64,000 nucleotides of DNA from a virus: the IMG/VR virus record IMGVR_UViG_3300024999_000055, positions 1 through 64,000 of that record. One strand, written 5' to 3'. The stretch's first letter is position 1; every line of letters starts with the position of its first letter. The notes under the pieces are model-generated. The model was not told the DNA's origin. It searched no databases and saw nothing but the letters and a program-made list of their open reading frames with translations. Position numbers and translations under genes: made by a program. Below, piece after piece: positions 40,438 to 49,134 of this stretch.

Positions 40438-41418
40438 TTAATAAATTCTTTTCTCTAATAACTTAATATCATTTATTTCAAACATATTACAAATTAAAGC
40501 AATACGAATCCACATTCCATTTTCGCATTGTTCCCAGTATTTAGCACGTTTATTTTTATCAATCTCAACAGCAATTTCATTTCTTCTAGGTAACGGATGA
40601 AGTATAATCGTATCATCTTTCAATTTATTTATATTACTACTAGTTATGCTGTATTTATTCGTATCAATAATTTCATTTTCATTAATTCCTTCATTTTTAT
40701 ATTCATCTTGCAATCTAATCATATAGACAACATCAACTTCCGATATAACCTTTTCAAAATCATCAGTTAATTCATAATCAATATTCAATTGTTCTAATAT
40801 ATCAGATTTAATTTGAAATGTTTTTGGTGCAACAAAATATAACTTAGTACCTTTAACTTTATTTAATAATAGTGTTAATGATTTAACTGTTCTACCTCGC
40901 AATAAATCTCCAATAAATGCTATTTTTTTATTTTCTAATCCATATCTCCATATAGTATAAAAATCTAAAAGTGCTTGCGTTGGATGTTGGTCTGATCCCG
41001 ATCCAGCATTAATTATCCTCATATCATCAGGTAAATTTTCAGAAATTTCATAGATAAAATCAGATGATGGATGTCTCATTATAATTAAATCTATATATTG
41101 AGAAAATGTTTTAATTGCATCTAATTCAGATTCACCTTTTACTTCTGAGGAAGTAGAAGTATCTCTAATTTCTGAAGTAGATATACCTAAAATGTGGCAA
41201 GCATTTTGAAAAGATAAAAATGTTCTGGTTGATGATTGTTTGAAGTATAGTATTGCTCTTTTATCTGATAGAATTGTTTTTAAGTATTTTAATCCTTGTG
41301 AAGTTGATGCTGTATTTCTGATTGTGTCTGTTAGTTTGCATAGATTAAGTAGATTTTCTAGTGAATATTGTTGTGAGTTTATACATCTTGTTTGTATATT
41401 TGCGTTTATAATAATCAT
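40438..41418 (-). CDS. pyrB: Aspartate carbamoyltransferase catalytic chain
   Basis: About 323-326 residues, the size of PyrB. All key catalytic motifs are present: SSTRTFLSF (carbamoyl phosphate loop), VKGESELDA (mobile loop with Lys), MRHPSSDF, the DQHPTQALLDFYTI motif, DLLRGRTVKS with Arg, MIRLQDE with Arg, and LHPLPRRNEI. It joins carbamoyl phosphate and aspartate, the first committed pyrimidine step. A phage copy would raise pyrimidine supply and escape host feedback; no pyrI is seen. ATG 41418 directly follows GGAG, so the downstream ATA 41409 (normal spacing) may be the true start. Its neighbours are small unknown genes, not the thyA group. Confidence 0.9.
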   Translation of the reverse strand: MIIINANIQTRCINSQQYSLENLLNLCKLTDTIRNTASTSQGLKYLKTILSDKRAILYFKQSSTRTFLSFQNACHILGISTSEIRDTSTSSEVKGESELDAIKTFSQYIDLIIMRHPSSDFIYEISENLPDDMRIINAGSGSDQHPTQALLDFYTIWRYGLENKKIAFIGDLLRGRTVKSLTLLLNKVKGTKLYFVAPKTFQIKSDILEQLNIDYELTDDFEKVISEVDVVYMIRLQDEYKNEGINENEIIDTNKYSITSSNINKLKDDTIILHPLPRRNEIAVEIDKNKRAKYWEQCENGMWIRIALICNMFEINDIKLLEKRIY

Positions 41419-41424
41419 CTCCTT

Positions 41425-42039
41425 TTATATAATTTTATTTTTAATATAACTTTTATTTACTAGAGCAAAATCTATATCCTCATCAACATTATTCAATTTC
41501 AGATAATCATCCCATGTAACATTACTACAAAGACACATTGAATCAATAAATCCTAAAATAAATTCAACATTGCATCTAGTTTTAATAGATAAATTCATTT
41601 TATGCCTATTATTTATATAAAATGATTGTGGAGTATCCCCAAATTTCCTACTCATACCTTTCCAATCACAAATCATTTGATTAATGTGTTTAATTGGTAT
41701 ATCTAGTGCTATTCCATTATTGTCTATCCAATAATTCCAATGATGAGGATTATTTTTAAAATGATGCTCCCATGCTTTATTAAAATTATTTTTACATTCT
41801 AGATAGTTTCTGCTTAAATTAGACATCCCATTATTTAATTGTTCCCAATTATAATCTTTTTCAAGTTTTACACCATGATACCCATAAAACCATTCTGAAT
41901 ATGGTATAAATTCACATGGTAATAGTTTACTTAAATCATGTGTAAATGCGTGAAAATATAATTTTTCTTTCCAACATTCAATAAATACATTTTTCTTATG
42001 TTCTAAGACGTATTTTAGGTAATTAATATATTTTTTCAC
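41425..42039 (-). CDS. DUF5662-family protein
   Basis: 204 residues. VLEHKKNVFIECW, AFTHDLSKLLPCEFIPYSEW, then FNKAWEHHFKNNPHHWNYW match the DUF5662 layout, with conserved His/Asp pairs (HD in THDLSK, HH twice) that resemble an HD-type metal site. The family is common in large clostridial and Bacillus phages and has no known role. The gene is 6 bases upstream of pyrB in the same direction. Confidence 0.78.
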   Translation of the reverse strand: MKKYINYLKYVLEHKKNVFIECWKEKLYFHAFTHDLSKLLPCEFIPYSEWFYGYHGVKLEKDYNWEQLNNGMSNLSRNYLECKNNFNKAWEHHFKNNPHHWNYWIDNNGIALDIPIKHINQMICDWKGMSRKFGDTPQSFYINNRHKMNLSIKTRCNVEFILGFIDSMCLCSNVTWDDYLKLNNVDEDIDFALVNKSYIKNKII

Positions 42040-42056
42040 ATTATTCTCCTTTTAGT

Positions 42057-42236
42057 TTAATATTCATACATATAAGGTTTTAAAATATTTTCTATTTCAT
42101 TCATTAATTTTGCACATTGTAACCATTTAACTTTTAATTCTTCATTTTCAATATCTTCACCATTAAGATATGATTGTATTGCATATCCTAATCCTTCTAT
42201 ATAAACAATTTCTCCAATATCTTTTAATGTTTTCAT
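42057..42236 (-). CDS. Hypothetical 59-residue protein
   Basis: ATG 42236 after AAAGGAG. Acidic, helical (GYAIQSYLNGEDIENEELK, WLQCAKLMNEIENIL). No family recognised. Confidence 0.6.
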   Translation of the reverse strand: MKTLKDIGEIVYIEGLGYAIQSYLNGEDIENEELKVKWLQCAKLMNEIENILKPYMYEY

Positions 42237-42250
42237 ATAATTAATCTCCT

Positions 42251-42480
42251 TTAATAATTTTCTATTAATTCATTCATAATATTTAAATTCATTTTAATTA
42301 ATTCTGGTTCATTATCATCAACTTCGTCTAAAATAATTTCTCTTAAACTTTCTTTAATTTGCATTGTTAATTCTTCTAAATTTATACCTTTTCATCTATA
42401 TGTTTCTTTCCTTTTTCTGTAATTTTAAAATTTAATTCAATATTAAATTTCATTTCTACTACAATTGTTTCATTTGTCAT
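42251..42480 (-). pseudogene. Small gene with a frameshift in an A tract
   Basis: ATG 42480 follows AAAGGAGG and reads 32 codons to a stop at 42382. The coding pattern continues in the other frame (GINLEELTMQIKESLREIIL and on) to a stop at 42251. One more A in the GAAAAGG tract would join them into about 76 residues. Either a real deletion, a sequencing error, or frameshifting. Confidence 0.55.
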
Positions 42481-42482
42481 AA

Positions 42483-42716
42483 TTAATTCCTCCTTTGATT
42501 AAATTTAATATATTTATTAATTTCAAATAATAATATTTCTAAAATATCTTCTCTGCCTTTCTTATAATTACTATTTTGAAATAATTCATTTTCTTTAATT
42601 AATTTATTTACTATTAATTTTATTCTATCTTTTTCTGCAATTCTTCCTTCCTCAAATGCCTCTTTTCTATGTCTACCTAACATACAACTTAATTCACCAT
42701 GACTAATTTCTGCCAT
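42483..42716 (-). CDS. Hypothetical 77-residue helical protein
   Basis: Charged helices (RKEAFEEGRIAEKDRIKLIV); resembles the EER-rich part of the protein at 38244. AAAGGAG before the ATG. Confidence 0.62.
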   Translation of the reverse strand: MAEISHGELSCMLGRHRKEAFEEGRIAEKDRIKLIVNKLIKENELFQNSNYKKGREDILEILLFEINKYIKFNQRRN

Positions 42717-42747
42717 TATTTACTCCTTTCTTATATTTAAGATTAAA

Positions 42748-43014
42748 TTAAACTGGTTTTAATGTTAACACTTCTCTATTCCAACACTCTTTACATTTAT
42801 TTATATTATCTTCAAAATTATATTTACATTCATCTTTTTGTTTCTTATATTTAGAATATGGATTTTCATATGGTGTATTTTTTAAACATTCAAAATATGA
42901 TGGGCAATAACTATCAAATATATAATCTTTTAATGTGATTTTATGATACTTTGCAAAAGATTTTATATCTTCAATTTCTTCGCTGGTTTGTATAATATAA
43001 TCAATTAATTTCAT
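42748..43014 (-). CDS. Hypothetical 88-residue Cys-rich protein
   Basis: Helical N-terminus, then SYCPSYFEC, KDECKY and NKCKECWNRE: five Cys residues suggest a metal site. It follows the 43018 gene by 3 bases. Confidence 0.65.
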   Translation of the reverse strand: MKLIDYIIQTSEEIEDIKSFAKYHKITLKDYIFDSYCPSYFECLKNTPYENPYSKYKKQKDECKYNFEDNINKCKECWNREVLTLKPV

Positions 43015-43017
43015 GTA

Positions 43018-43560
43018 TTAATCTCCTTTAATTTCTACTTTCTTATTCCTTCTTTTACATTCATTTAAAGCATCTTGATATGAAAAATGTAAATATTTAT
43101 CCATTTCATAAAAGAAAGAATCTTTATCCTTCCAGTATCGCAATTCACCATCTTCATCTCGATCAATTTTATCTATTGAAACTAATTTCTTACTAACTTC
43201 CCATTTTTGCTTAGTTTTATTATGTATACCTTTCCCACCACATTCAGAACATTTTTCATCTACTTGACCGTTTTTGTAGCATTTATTACAGACAACTTTT
43301 ATTTTATAGTCTTGTAGTTTGATGTGATACATTTGAAGATTAGTATTATAATATAGATTATTTTTATATTCTTTTGCTATAATTTCTTTTTCTTTTACTA
43401 TTTCGCAATCTTCTCTTAAAATAAAATGACTATAATATTTAGATGCTTCATCAGTAATTATATAATCTACAGTACCACTTTCTTCTACTATAAATTCTTC
43501 ATTAATATAATTGCTATACCAATAATCAATATATTTTGCTTTTATAATTTTAACTTTCAT
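43018..43560 (-). CDS. Protein with DnaJ-type zinc finger
   Basis: 180 residues. CNKCYKNG and CSECGGKG are two CxxCxxxG motifs of the DnaJ central domain type, flanked by beta-rich regions (about 1-85 and 115-180). Such fingers bind unfolded proteins or nucleic acid in other settings. AAAAGGAG precedes the ATG. No J domain is present. Confidence 0.72.
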   Translation of the reverse strand: MKVKIIKAKYIDYWYSNYINEEFIVEESGTVDYIITDEASKYYSHFILREDCEIVKEKEIIAKEYKNNLYYNTNLQMYHIKLQDYKIKVVCNKCYKNGQVDEKCSECGGKGIHNKTKQKWEVSKKLVSIDKIDRDEDGELRYWKDKDSFFYEMDKYLHFSYQDALNECKRRNKKVEIKGD

Positions 43561-43587
43561 ATTAATTCTCCTTTTAGTTTATTATTT

Positions 43588-43791
43588 TTATTTACTTTCT
43601 GGAGATCTACTAAATCCTATTTGAAAGAATAACCATCCGCAATGTACAGTATGTTTTTCATTTATAAATTTAGGAAACCACCATATATTCTTAAAATCAA
43701 TTTCCCATATAATAGAATATTTTTTATTATCGAACCAAGTAAACCATAGAAAATTAACACCATTTATTTTGATTAGTTTTATATTTTTCAT
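43588..43791 (-). CDS. Hypothetical Trp-rich 67-residue protein
   Basis: Seven Trp residues in 67 (FLWFTWFDNKK, NIWWFPKF, HCGWLFFQIGF). Beta-strand pattern. Similar small aromatic-rich proteins are common in clostridial phages. Unknown role. Confidence 0.65.
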   Translation of the reverse strand: MKNIKLIKINGVNFLWFTWFDNKKYSIIWEIDFKNIWWFPKFINEKHTVHCGWLFFQIGFSRSPESK

Positions 43792-43835
43792 TTACTATCC
43801 TTTCTTAATTATTAAAAGAAACTTTGGAGTAAACT

Positions 43836-44126
43836 TTATTCCCAATTTATAATTCTTTCATCTGTGATTAAACTTGAAAATCTAACCATAGGATATATAA
43901 TTTCTTTTATTGTATCCTCATCAATATTTTTATTTATATATAATTTATCACATCTACAACATCTTGAATTATCTTGAATAGACATAGTATGATAAGAATC
44001 TCCATTTTTCATAATTATTCTATTCTCAGTTCGTTCTTGAATTGCACTATCAATTAATAATTGACTTAATAATTCAAGGAATGTATTTGCTTCTTTTATT
44101 GTATTGCTTACAATTATTGCTTTCAT
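43836..44126 (-). CDS. Hypothetical 96-residue protein
   Basis: MKAIIVSNTIKEANTFLELL gives a Rossmann-like start; RIIMKNGDSYHTMSI and SRCCRCDKLYI follow. The layout resembles small phage ATPase-like or terminase-accessory fragments (a strand, a helix and an RCD turn), but a P-loop is absent. Good ribosome binding site. Confidence 0.65.
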   Translation of the reverse strand: MKAIIVSNTIKEANTFLELLSQLLIDSAIQERTENRIIMKNGDSYHTMSIQDNSRCCRCDKLYINKNIDEDTIKEIIYPMVRFSSLITDERIINWE

Positions 44127-44146
44127 AATATTTTCTCCTTTTTATT

Positions 44147-44419
44147 TTATTTTATTGTTTTATAACCACTTAATAAACATTGTATAGTTCTGAATACTTT
44201 CTTTTTATCATTATTACATTCCCATGTTTCATTAAATAAACCACATTTAGTATATGATTGTCTTTCTGGAGCACCAGCACCATGTACAGGATGATGCTCA
44301 AAATCAATACAACCATAGCATAATTTATCTTCTGTAGGAGTGTTTACCCATAAGTCTTTAATATCTGTGTTTATTTTTATTCTTAACTCTTGATGATTTT
44401 GATATTCTTCTAATGTCAT
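44147..44419 (-). CDS. Hypothetical 90-residue Cys-containing protein
   Basis: CYGCIDFEHHPV, YTKCGLFNETWEC provide four Cys and two His, suggesting zinc binding. No family recognised. Confidence 0.65.
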   Translation of the reverse strand: MTLEEYQNHQELRIKINTDIKDLWVNTPTEDKLCYGCIDFEHHPVHGAGAPERQSYTKCGLFNETWECNNDKKKVFRTIQCLLSGYKTIK

Positions 44420-44439
44420 ATGATTATTTCTCCTAAATA

Positions 44440-45000
44440 TTATTTAATATGCCATGCTTTTGCTTGCTTTTCTGCATTTATTCTATTTTTAATTTGTTTT
44501 GCAATAATTTCTGTACTTGCCTTTTCACCTTTAATAACTTGATATTTTACTTCAAATTCATCTAACATTTTTCTTAATTTAATATCGTCTTGTTTTGCTT
44601 CTTCTGCTGTTTGAAATCTACCAATAGGATTAAAAGATTTAACTCTTTCAAGAAAGTAATTTATATTATTGAATTGATTAAATTTATTAAGTATATTTTT
44701 ATTAAAATCTTTATCTATAGGATTATTATAAAATGCGGATAATAAGATTGGTGAATCTGTAATTATTACATCTAATTTTCCACAATCAACAAGACGTTTT
44801 ATACTATATTTTTGTTTTCCAAAGATATAATCTTGGTCTTTAAAAATAGCAGACCTTTCTTCATATAATTGGTGTTTGACATATTCACTACAATACTCTA
44901 CATTAATTCCACCCATCCATTTTAATTCTGCTGATACATCCCAAGATATAGATGTTTTTCCACATCCACTTCCAGCAAAGAAATTAACTACAATTGTCAT
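44440..45000 (-). CDS. P-loop ATPase/kinase-like protein (AAA_28 type)
   Basis: 186 residues. Walker A is VNFFAGSGCGKTSISWDV; VIITDSPILLSAFY is a Walker-B/DSP motif as in deoxynucleoside kinases and NadR-like kinases; FLERVKSFNPIGRFQTAEEA contains lid-type Arg residues. It probably phosphorylates a nucleoside or cofactor precursor, but the substrate cannot be read from sequence. Well placed ATG. It lies between two small genes and the Dam-type methyltransferase. Confidence 0.78.
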   Translation of the reverse strand: MTIVVNFFAGSGCGKTSISWDVSAELKWMGGINVEYCSEYVKHQLYEERSAIFKDQDYIFGKQKYSIKRLVDCGKLDVIITDSPILLSAFYNNPIDKDFNKNILNKFNQFNNINYFLERVKSFNPIGRFQTAEEAKQDDIKLRKMLDEFEVKYQVIKGEKASTEIIAKQIKNRINAEKQAKAWHIK

Positions 45001-45042
45001 ATGTATTTCCTCCTCTATTATAAAGTTTGATCTAAACTAATT

Positions 45043-45549
45043 TTATTTTAACTTTCTAAAAACTACAATCATACTTGGGAATGGGGCAGAATCTTCACAC
45101 CCACTAAATTTTAATCTACCTTCAATAAATCTAATTTCCATCTTATTATATATGTATTTATGGAAAAATTTAGTATCTGTCCTTGATGGAAGTAAAGCAA
45201 CTACTATTATATCTTTTTGACTTTCCTCATATGCTTTCTTAATCCAATCTTCTTGTCCTGGTTTATATTTATCAATATGATAACCACGTTTTTGGCATCC
45301 TTTTTTCTTACAATTGGGTTTACATGGTTTCTCTGGTTTAGAGTAAGGTGGATTCATAAATACTATTTCATTTGACCAATCTTTAGATAATCCATCATCT
45401 TCTATAGTATAATATTTATCACATTTATGATTATCATGTGTGGCACATGGATCAAGTGTAAAATTAAATTCTTCATTAAGTTTATCAAAGAAATTTTGGG
45501 GTGTTTCCCAGGAATCTGATTCGCTAGAAAACATTAATTCTTTATTCAT
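45043..45549 (-). CDS. Phage N6-adenine DNA methyltransferase (Dam, PF05869 type)
   Basis: 168 residues. DSWETPQNFFDKLNEEF and FTLDPCATHDNHKC open the family's SAM-binding fold; IVFMNPPYSK is the catalytic NPPY motif; LLPSRTDTKFFHKYI and EIRFIEGRLKFSG follow in order. These short phage enzymes methylate adenine and protect phage DNA. Insert CKPNCKKKGCQKRGY adds Cys residues that may bind zinc. Clear ribosome binding site. Confidence 0.92.
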   Translation of the reverse strand: MNKELMFSSESDSWETPQNFFDKLNEEFNFTLDPCATHDNHKCDKYYTIEDDGLSKDWSNEIVFMNPPYSKPEKPCKPNCKKKGCQKRGYHIDKYKPGQEDWIKKAYEESQKDIIVVALLPSRTDTKFFHKYIYNKMEIRFIEGRLKFSGCEDSAPFPSMIVVFRKLK

Positions 45550-45581
45550 GTATTATCTCCTTTATTTTTATAATTTATTAA

Positions 45582-46232
45582 TTAATTATTTTCCAATATT
45601 TCTTTATAATAATCAATCCAATCTTGATTTTCTAATTTTTTCTTAACAACAATATCAAAATATTCTTTTCTCATATCTTGTAATGAAAATTTAGTTATTC
45701 CTTTCTTTTTAAGATTCTTATTTACCATTTTAATTATTTCTGTTCTATTCATTGGATAAAGTTTAATCAATCTTTCCTTCTCTGCTTTTTCTTCTTCCTC
45801 TAATCTAATTTTCTCTTCTTCGATTCTTTTTCTTTCTTCTTCTTGTTCATCTACAATACTATCCAAATCAATCTCTAACCTATTCCATTTACTCTCCATA
45901 TGAGCAGGTATAACTACTTCTGGCACTAACACTTCTTTAATTTCAAACATCTCATAAGGTTCATAATCATAATTATAGTCTGTGAAATATGAACCATTTC
46001 TTTGTACAGAACGAGAAATTCCAAAATTAAATTCTTGTATTTCCTGATAATCTCCATCCATTTCTATTAATTGACCTTGCTCAGTTTTGTATTGATATTT
46101 TCCTTGATCATCCCAATTATCATCTCCGACATCTTTAAATCCATAGATTTTACCATTGTGTGTATATGCAAAATTTTCTAAATCTTCTTTTCCTAGTTTC
46201 TTTACTATTTTTGCAAATAGGGTAATATTCAT
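45582..46232 (-). CDS. Hypothetical 216-residue protein with Glu-rich coiled coil
   Basis: Residues about 1-115 are beta-rich and acidic; about 125-155 is a Glu/Arg coiled coil (DEQEEERKRIEEEKIRLEEE); the C-terminus is a small helical domain (NKNLKKKGITKFSLQDM). No family recognised. AAAAGGAG precedes the ATG. Confidence 0.7.
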   Translation of the reverse strand: MNITLFAKIVKKLGKEDLENFAYTHNGKIYGFKDVGDDNWDDQGKYQYKTEQGQLIEMDGDYQEIQEFNFGISRSVQRNGSYFTDYNYDYEPYEMFEIKEVLVPEVVIPAHMESKWNRLEIDLDSIVDEQEEERKRIEEEKIRLEEEEKAEKERLIKLYPMNRTEIIKMVNKNLKKKGITKFSLQDMRKEYFDIVVKKKLENQDWIDYYKEILENN

Positions 46233-46250
46233 ATTTGAATTCTCCTTTTA

Positions 46251-46460
46251 TTATTTATTTTTAAATCTACACCATTTAGGACTAAATATTGCTTGTAATT
46301 TTGGAATGCCTCTACCATAAATTTGTGCGAATGAATTAAAATCAGGGTTTATAGTATCCATACAATGACCATATACTCCAAATATTTTTTGTTCTAAATT
46401 ACCATTTGACCAATCATCTTTTTCAAAATATTCACATTTACTACATTTAAAAATTTTCAT
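46251..46460 (-). CDS. Small Cys-containing protein
   Basis: 69 residues. MKIFKCSKCEYFEKDDW, GHCMDTINP and WCRFK place four Cys residues as in rubredoxin-like or DUF zinc sites. Unknown role. Confidence 0.65.
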   Translation of the reverse strand: MKIFKCSKCEYFEKDDWSNGNLEQKIFGVYGHCMDTINPDFNSFAQIYGRGIPKLQAIFSPKWCRFKNK

Positions 46461-46527
46461 AATATCCTCCTTTTAATTTAATATTGTAAATCAACACCAA
46501 ATTTCTCTTTGGTTCAAATATTGAGTG

Positions 46528-46558
46528 TCACAAACACAGTAATATCAATGGTTTGTGA
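46528..46558. repeat. Inverted repeat TCACAAAC/GTTTGTGA in a 141-base gap
   Basis: 8-base arms (46528-46535 and 46551-46558) around 15 bases, in the only sizeable gap of this part of the operon. It may be an operator, or an RNA hairpin controlling the 46251 gene. Confidence 0.5.
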
Positions 46559-46601
46559 ATTGGTGATTTTATGATTTTTATACTTTATAAGCTAATTTTT
46601 T

Positions 46602-46862
46602 TCATTTCCAACCTATACAATTATAAACATCACATAATAAATGTAAATTGTCATAAATAAGATTTTCTACTCTTGATTGTTTAGGTATTGTACAACCACT
46701 TAAACATCCTAAAATTGATTTTCTAAAAACTGAAATACCTTCTTTAATCTCATTAATATAATCTTCCCAACTTTCTACTTGTATCACTCTTGATTGATGG
46801 TCTATTATATTATCATTATCATTATCATCTAATGATAAATTTGTTTCTATTATTTTAATCAT
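46602..46862 (-). CDS. Hypothetical 86-residue protein
   Basis: Start ATG 46862 follows AAAAGGAGAG; the longer frame upstream overlaps the neighbouring gene and is not used. Acidic N-terminus (LSLDDNDNDN); LGCLSGCTIP and HLLCDVYNCIGW give two Cys pairs. Unknown. Confidence 0.65.
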   Translation of the reverse strand: MIKIIETNLSLDDNDNDNIIDHQSRVIQVESWEDYINEIKEGISVFRKSILGCLSGCTIPKQSRVENLIYDNLHLLCDVYNCIGWK

Positions 46863-46863
46863 A

Positions 46864-47616
46864 TTACTTACTCTCCTTTTCCTCAAATATTTCTTTATAT
46901 TTATCCACATTTATTTTACATTTATAATATATTTCATAATCTTTCCATTCACATTCCATAATATCTCTAATAGAAGTTATTCTTTCTTGAAAATATTCAC
47001 ATCCATAACAATTATCATCAGAACCTTTATCATAGCATTTTTGATTGTATTCTCCAATAGCACCAAATGGACACCAACTATTTTTTGATTCATCATCATA
47101 AATTCTATTAGCAGGATGTTCACATTTAGGGAATCTCTCTTGATATGCTTGAATTTCTTGCAGTGAGTAGTAACCGTATTCTTTACATTTTTCATGTGGT
47201 AGAATTCCTAGTGTATAATCAATCCAATCCTGACTACGCATAAGATCTGAACGAGCACCTTGACCAAATCTAGCATAGAATAATTCTTGACCTGCTAATG
47301 GCATTTTGTTAATGAAATCTAATATTTCTTTTTCGTATTTGTAATTTAATTGCATCATATTATCTTCTGAATATGATTTTATAATTTCTAGTTTCCACCA
47401 TTCTTGATTTGTTAAGGATAGGCAATTATCGCATAAATTTAGTCTACTTGAAAAGTTCGTAAATATAGAATTATGATTAAGTGTAGGAATGAGTATTTCA
47501 TGTATTTGAGGGTATGATTGTAGACAATTGAAACATATAGAATCTGGATTTTCTATTGCAATGTGGTGAGGATTGATTGAATTGGTTGTTTCAATTAATT
47601 TTGTTGATTCATGCAT
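46864..47616 (-). CDS. Hypothetical 250-residue Cys-rich protein
   Basis: The N-terminal part has two Cys pairs (ICFNCLQS, LCDNCLSL) as in an HNH-like or treble-clef zinc knuckle, but no catalytic His-Asn-His set is seen. The C-terminal half has ILPHEKCKEYGYYS, SWCPFGAIGEY, KCYDKG, CYGCEYF, a further Cys cluster. Probably a zinc protein acting on nucleic acid; not recognised. Its end is 1 base from the start of the 46602 gene. Confidence 0.68.
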   Translation of the reverse strand: MHESTKLIETTNSINPHHIAIENPDSICFNCLQSYPQIHEILIPTLNHNSIFTNFSSRLNLCDNCLSLTNQEWWKLEIIKSYSEDNMMQLNYKYEKEILDFINKMPLAGQELFYARFGQGARSDLMRSQDWIDYTLGILPHEKCKEYGYYSLQEIQAYQERFPKCEHPANRIYDDESKNSWCPFGAIGEYNQKCYDKGSDDNCYGCEYFQERITSIRDIMECEWKDYEIYYKCKINVDKYKEIFEEKESK

Positions 47617-47654
47617 ATTTTATCTCCTTTCTAAATATATTATTATTGTATTAA

Positions 47655-48350
47655 CTATTTAATTAGTTTTAAAGTTCCAAATTCTTTAAATTTTTCACTT
47701 TCTAATTCTTCTAATTCTAATTTATCAAGTTCTTCTTGTAATTCATTAATTCTATTTCTTAAAAATTGCTTCTCTTGCTCTAGTTTAAATTTTTCAATCT
47801 CTTTATTTATATTTTGTTCATTTGATTCAAACTGTTCTTGATATTTCCAATAATCTCTCTCTTGCCCTTCCCATGCATAACTGCCTAAACTAATAACTTT
47901 TTTTATTCTAAATGCAGAAGCCGTAAAATCACAACCATTACCACAACATCTATATTTTTCATTATATCCTTTATCTTCAGGTTCACATTCACAATATCCC
48001 CAATGTCTTTCATCTTTAGTAAATTCTATATAATAACAATAATCATAATAAACATCTACCATATATTCACTTTCTTTTTCATTGTCTGGTTTTTCAATTA
48101 ATATTCTAATTTTGCCATTTGTATAACCTCCAGAGTAATCTTCGTCATAACCGTTAATATAATATGTATGCTTTGTAATATCGTCTAAGAATTCTTTACA
48201 ATTTTCAATTTGTTGGTCTATTACTGAAATTATATATGGGATATCTAAGATTTTTTTGTTATAATTAATTCTGTTTTCATTTTCATTGTTTAAAGTGCTA
48301 ATTAGATTTTGGATAAATTGGTCTTTGGTTGAAAGGTTAGATGTAGTCAT
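47655..48350 (-). CDS. Hypothetical 231-residue coiled-coil protein
   Basis: Residues about 60-140 are beta-rich with Cys residues (GYCECEP, YRCCGNGCDFTASAF), about 165-215 a coiled coil (KEIEKFKLEQEKQFLRNRI). The central CxC and CCxxxC pattern may bind zinc. No family recognised. Confidence 0.68.
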   Translation of the reverse strand: MTTSNLSTKDQFIQNLISTLNNENENRINYNKKILDIPYIISVIDQQIENCKEFLDDITKHTYYINGYDEDYSGGYTNGKIRILIEKPDNEKESEYMVDVYYDYCYYIEFTKDERHWGYCECEPEDKGYNEKYRCCGNGCDFTASAFRIKKVISLGSYAWEGQERDYWKYQEQFESNEQNINKEIEKFKLEQEKQFLRNRINELQEELDKLELEELESEKFKEFGTLKLIK

Positions 48351-48381
48351 AGGATAGTGTCTCTCCTTTTATTTTTTATTT

Positions 48382-48708
48382 TTATAATGTATTTTTAATT
48401 TCTTTCCATAAGAAATCACATAATTTATTTACTCCATTAACTCTTACTAGTGGAGCATTATAATCATCTAATAATTCAATCATTTGTCCAATATTTAATA
48501 ACGGATAATATTCATAATATACTTTTGTCCTTTCAAAACTTAATCCATTGCAATTATGTGTAAAACATTCAATACTTTCTTTTCCATTAACATTTAAATA
48601 ATAAATATCACCCATTTTAATTCCTTTTGATATCCACCATTTATATAGTTTTATTTTTTGCTCTTTTAATAATTCATTAAGTTGATTTATAGTAATTATT
48701 TGTTTCAT
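48382..48708 (-). CDS. Hypothetical 108-residue protein
   Basis: Mixed alpha/beta; MKQIITINQLNELLKEQ resembles an HTH-like start. APLVRVNGVNKLCDFLW near the end. No family recognised. Confidence 0.66.
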   Translation of the reverse strand: MKQIITINQLNELLKEQKIKLYKWWISKGIKMGDIYYLNVNGKESIECFTHNCNGLSFERTKVYYEYYPLLNIGQMIELLDDYNAPLVRVNGVNKLCDFLWKEIKNTL

Positions 48709-48733
48709 AGAAAAACTCCTTATTTATATTAGT

Positions 48734-48991
48734 TTATTGAATATCTTGATTATTTCTTATTAATTCTTCCAATCCATTTAAACATTCTAATTCTTCAACT
48801 AAGTTTGCAATTTTACAAACAATTATTTCTTTTTTGTTAGGTATTTCAGATAATCCATAGCAATTGTCTAATAGAACATATTTACTGACTAGTTGGCAAA
48901 TTTCAAAATAATTATCGCTTTCATGGTAAAATCTACAATTCCATTTTATACATTTTAATTTTGTTGAATCTTTTTGTTCTTTTATTTCCAT
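48734..48991 (-). CDS. Hypothetical 85-residue protein
   Basis: Cys residues at KCIKWNCRFY, FEICQL and NCYGL suggest a small metal-binding fold. It is the first gene after the promoter at 49018. Confidence 0.65.
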   Translation of the reverse strand: MEIKEQKDSTKLKCIKWNCRFYHESDNYFEICQLVSKYVLLDNCYGLSEIPNKKEIIVCKIANLVEELECLNGLEELIRNNQDIQ

Positions 48992-49017
48992 ATAGTTTGT
49001 CCCTTCTCTTATGGTTA

Positions 49018-49046
49018 ATTATACATTTATTTTTTTATTCTGTCAA
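49018..49046 (-). promoter_or_regulatory. Consensus sigma-A promoter, minus strand
   Basis: TTGACA (49046-49041), 17-base spacer, TATAAT (49023-49018), 27 bases upstream of the 48991 start. It drives the operon running down to about 46 kb or further. Confidence 0.85.
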
Positions 49047-49092
49047 TGATAATTTTCATTATTTTTCATTATATTTCTATTTTTATTTGATT

Positions 49093-49121
49093 TTTAGCAG
49101 GAATGGTTAGTCCCTGCTAAA
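49093..49121. terminator. Hairpin after dut
   Basis: TTTAGCAGG and CCTGCTAAA, perfect 9-base stem, 11-base loop, 13 bases after the dUTPase stop. The T tract is weak on the minus strand, so termination is likely but not certain. Confidence 0.6.
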
Positions 49122-49134
49122 TAGAGTAAATTAA

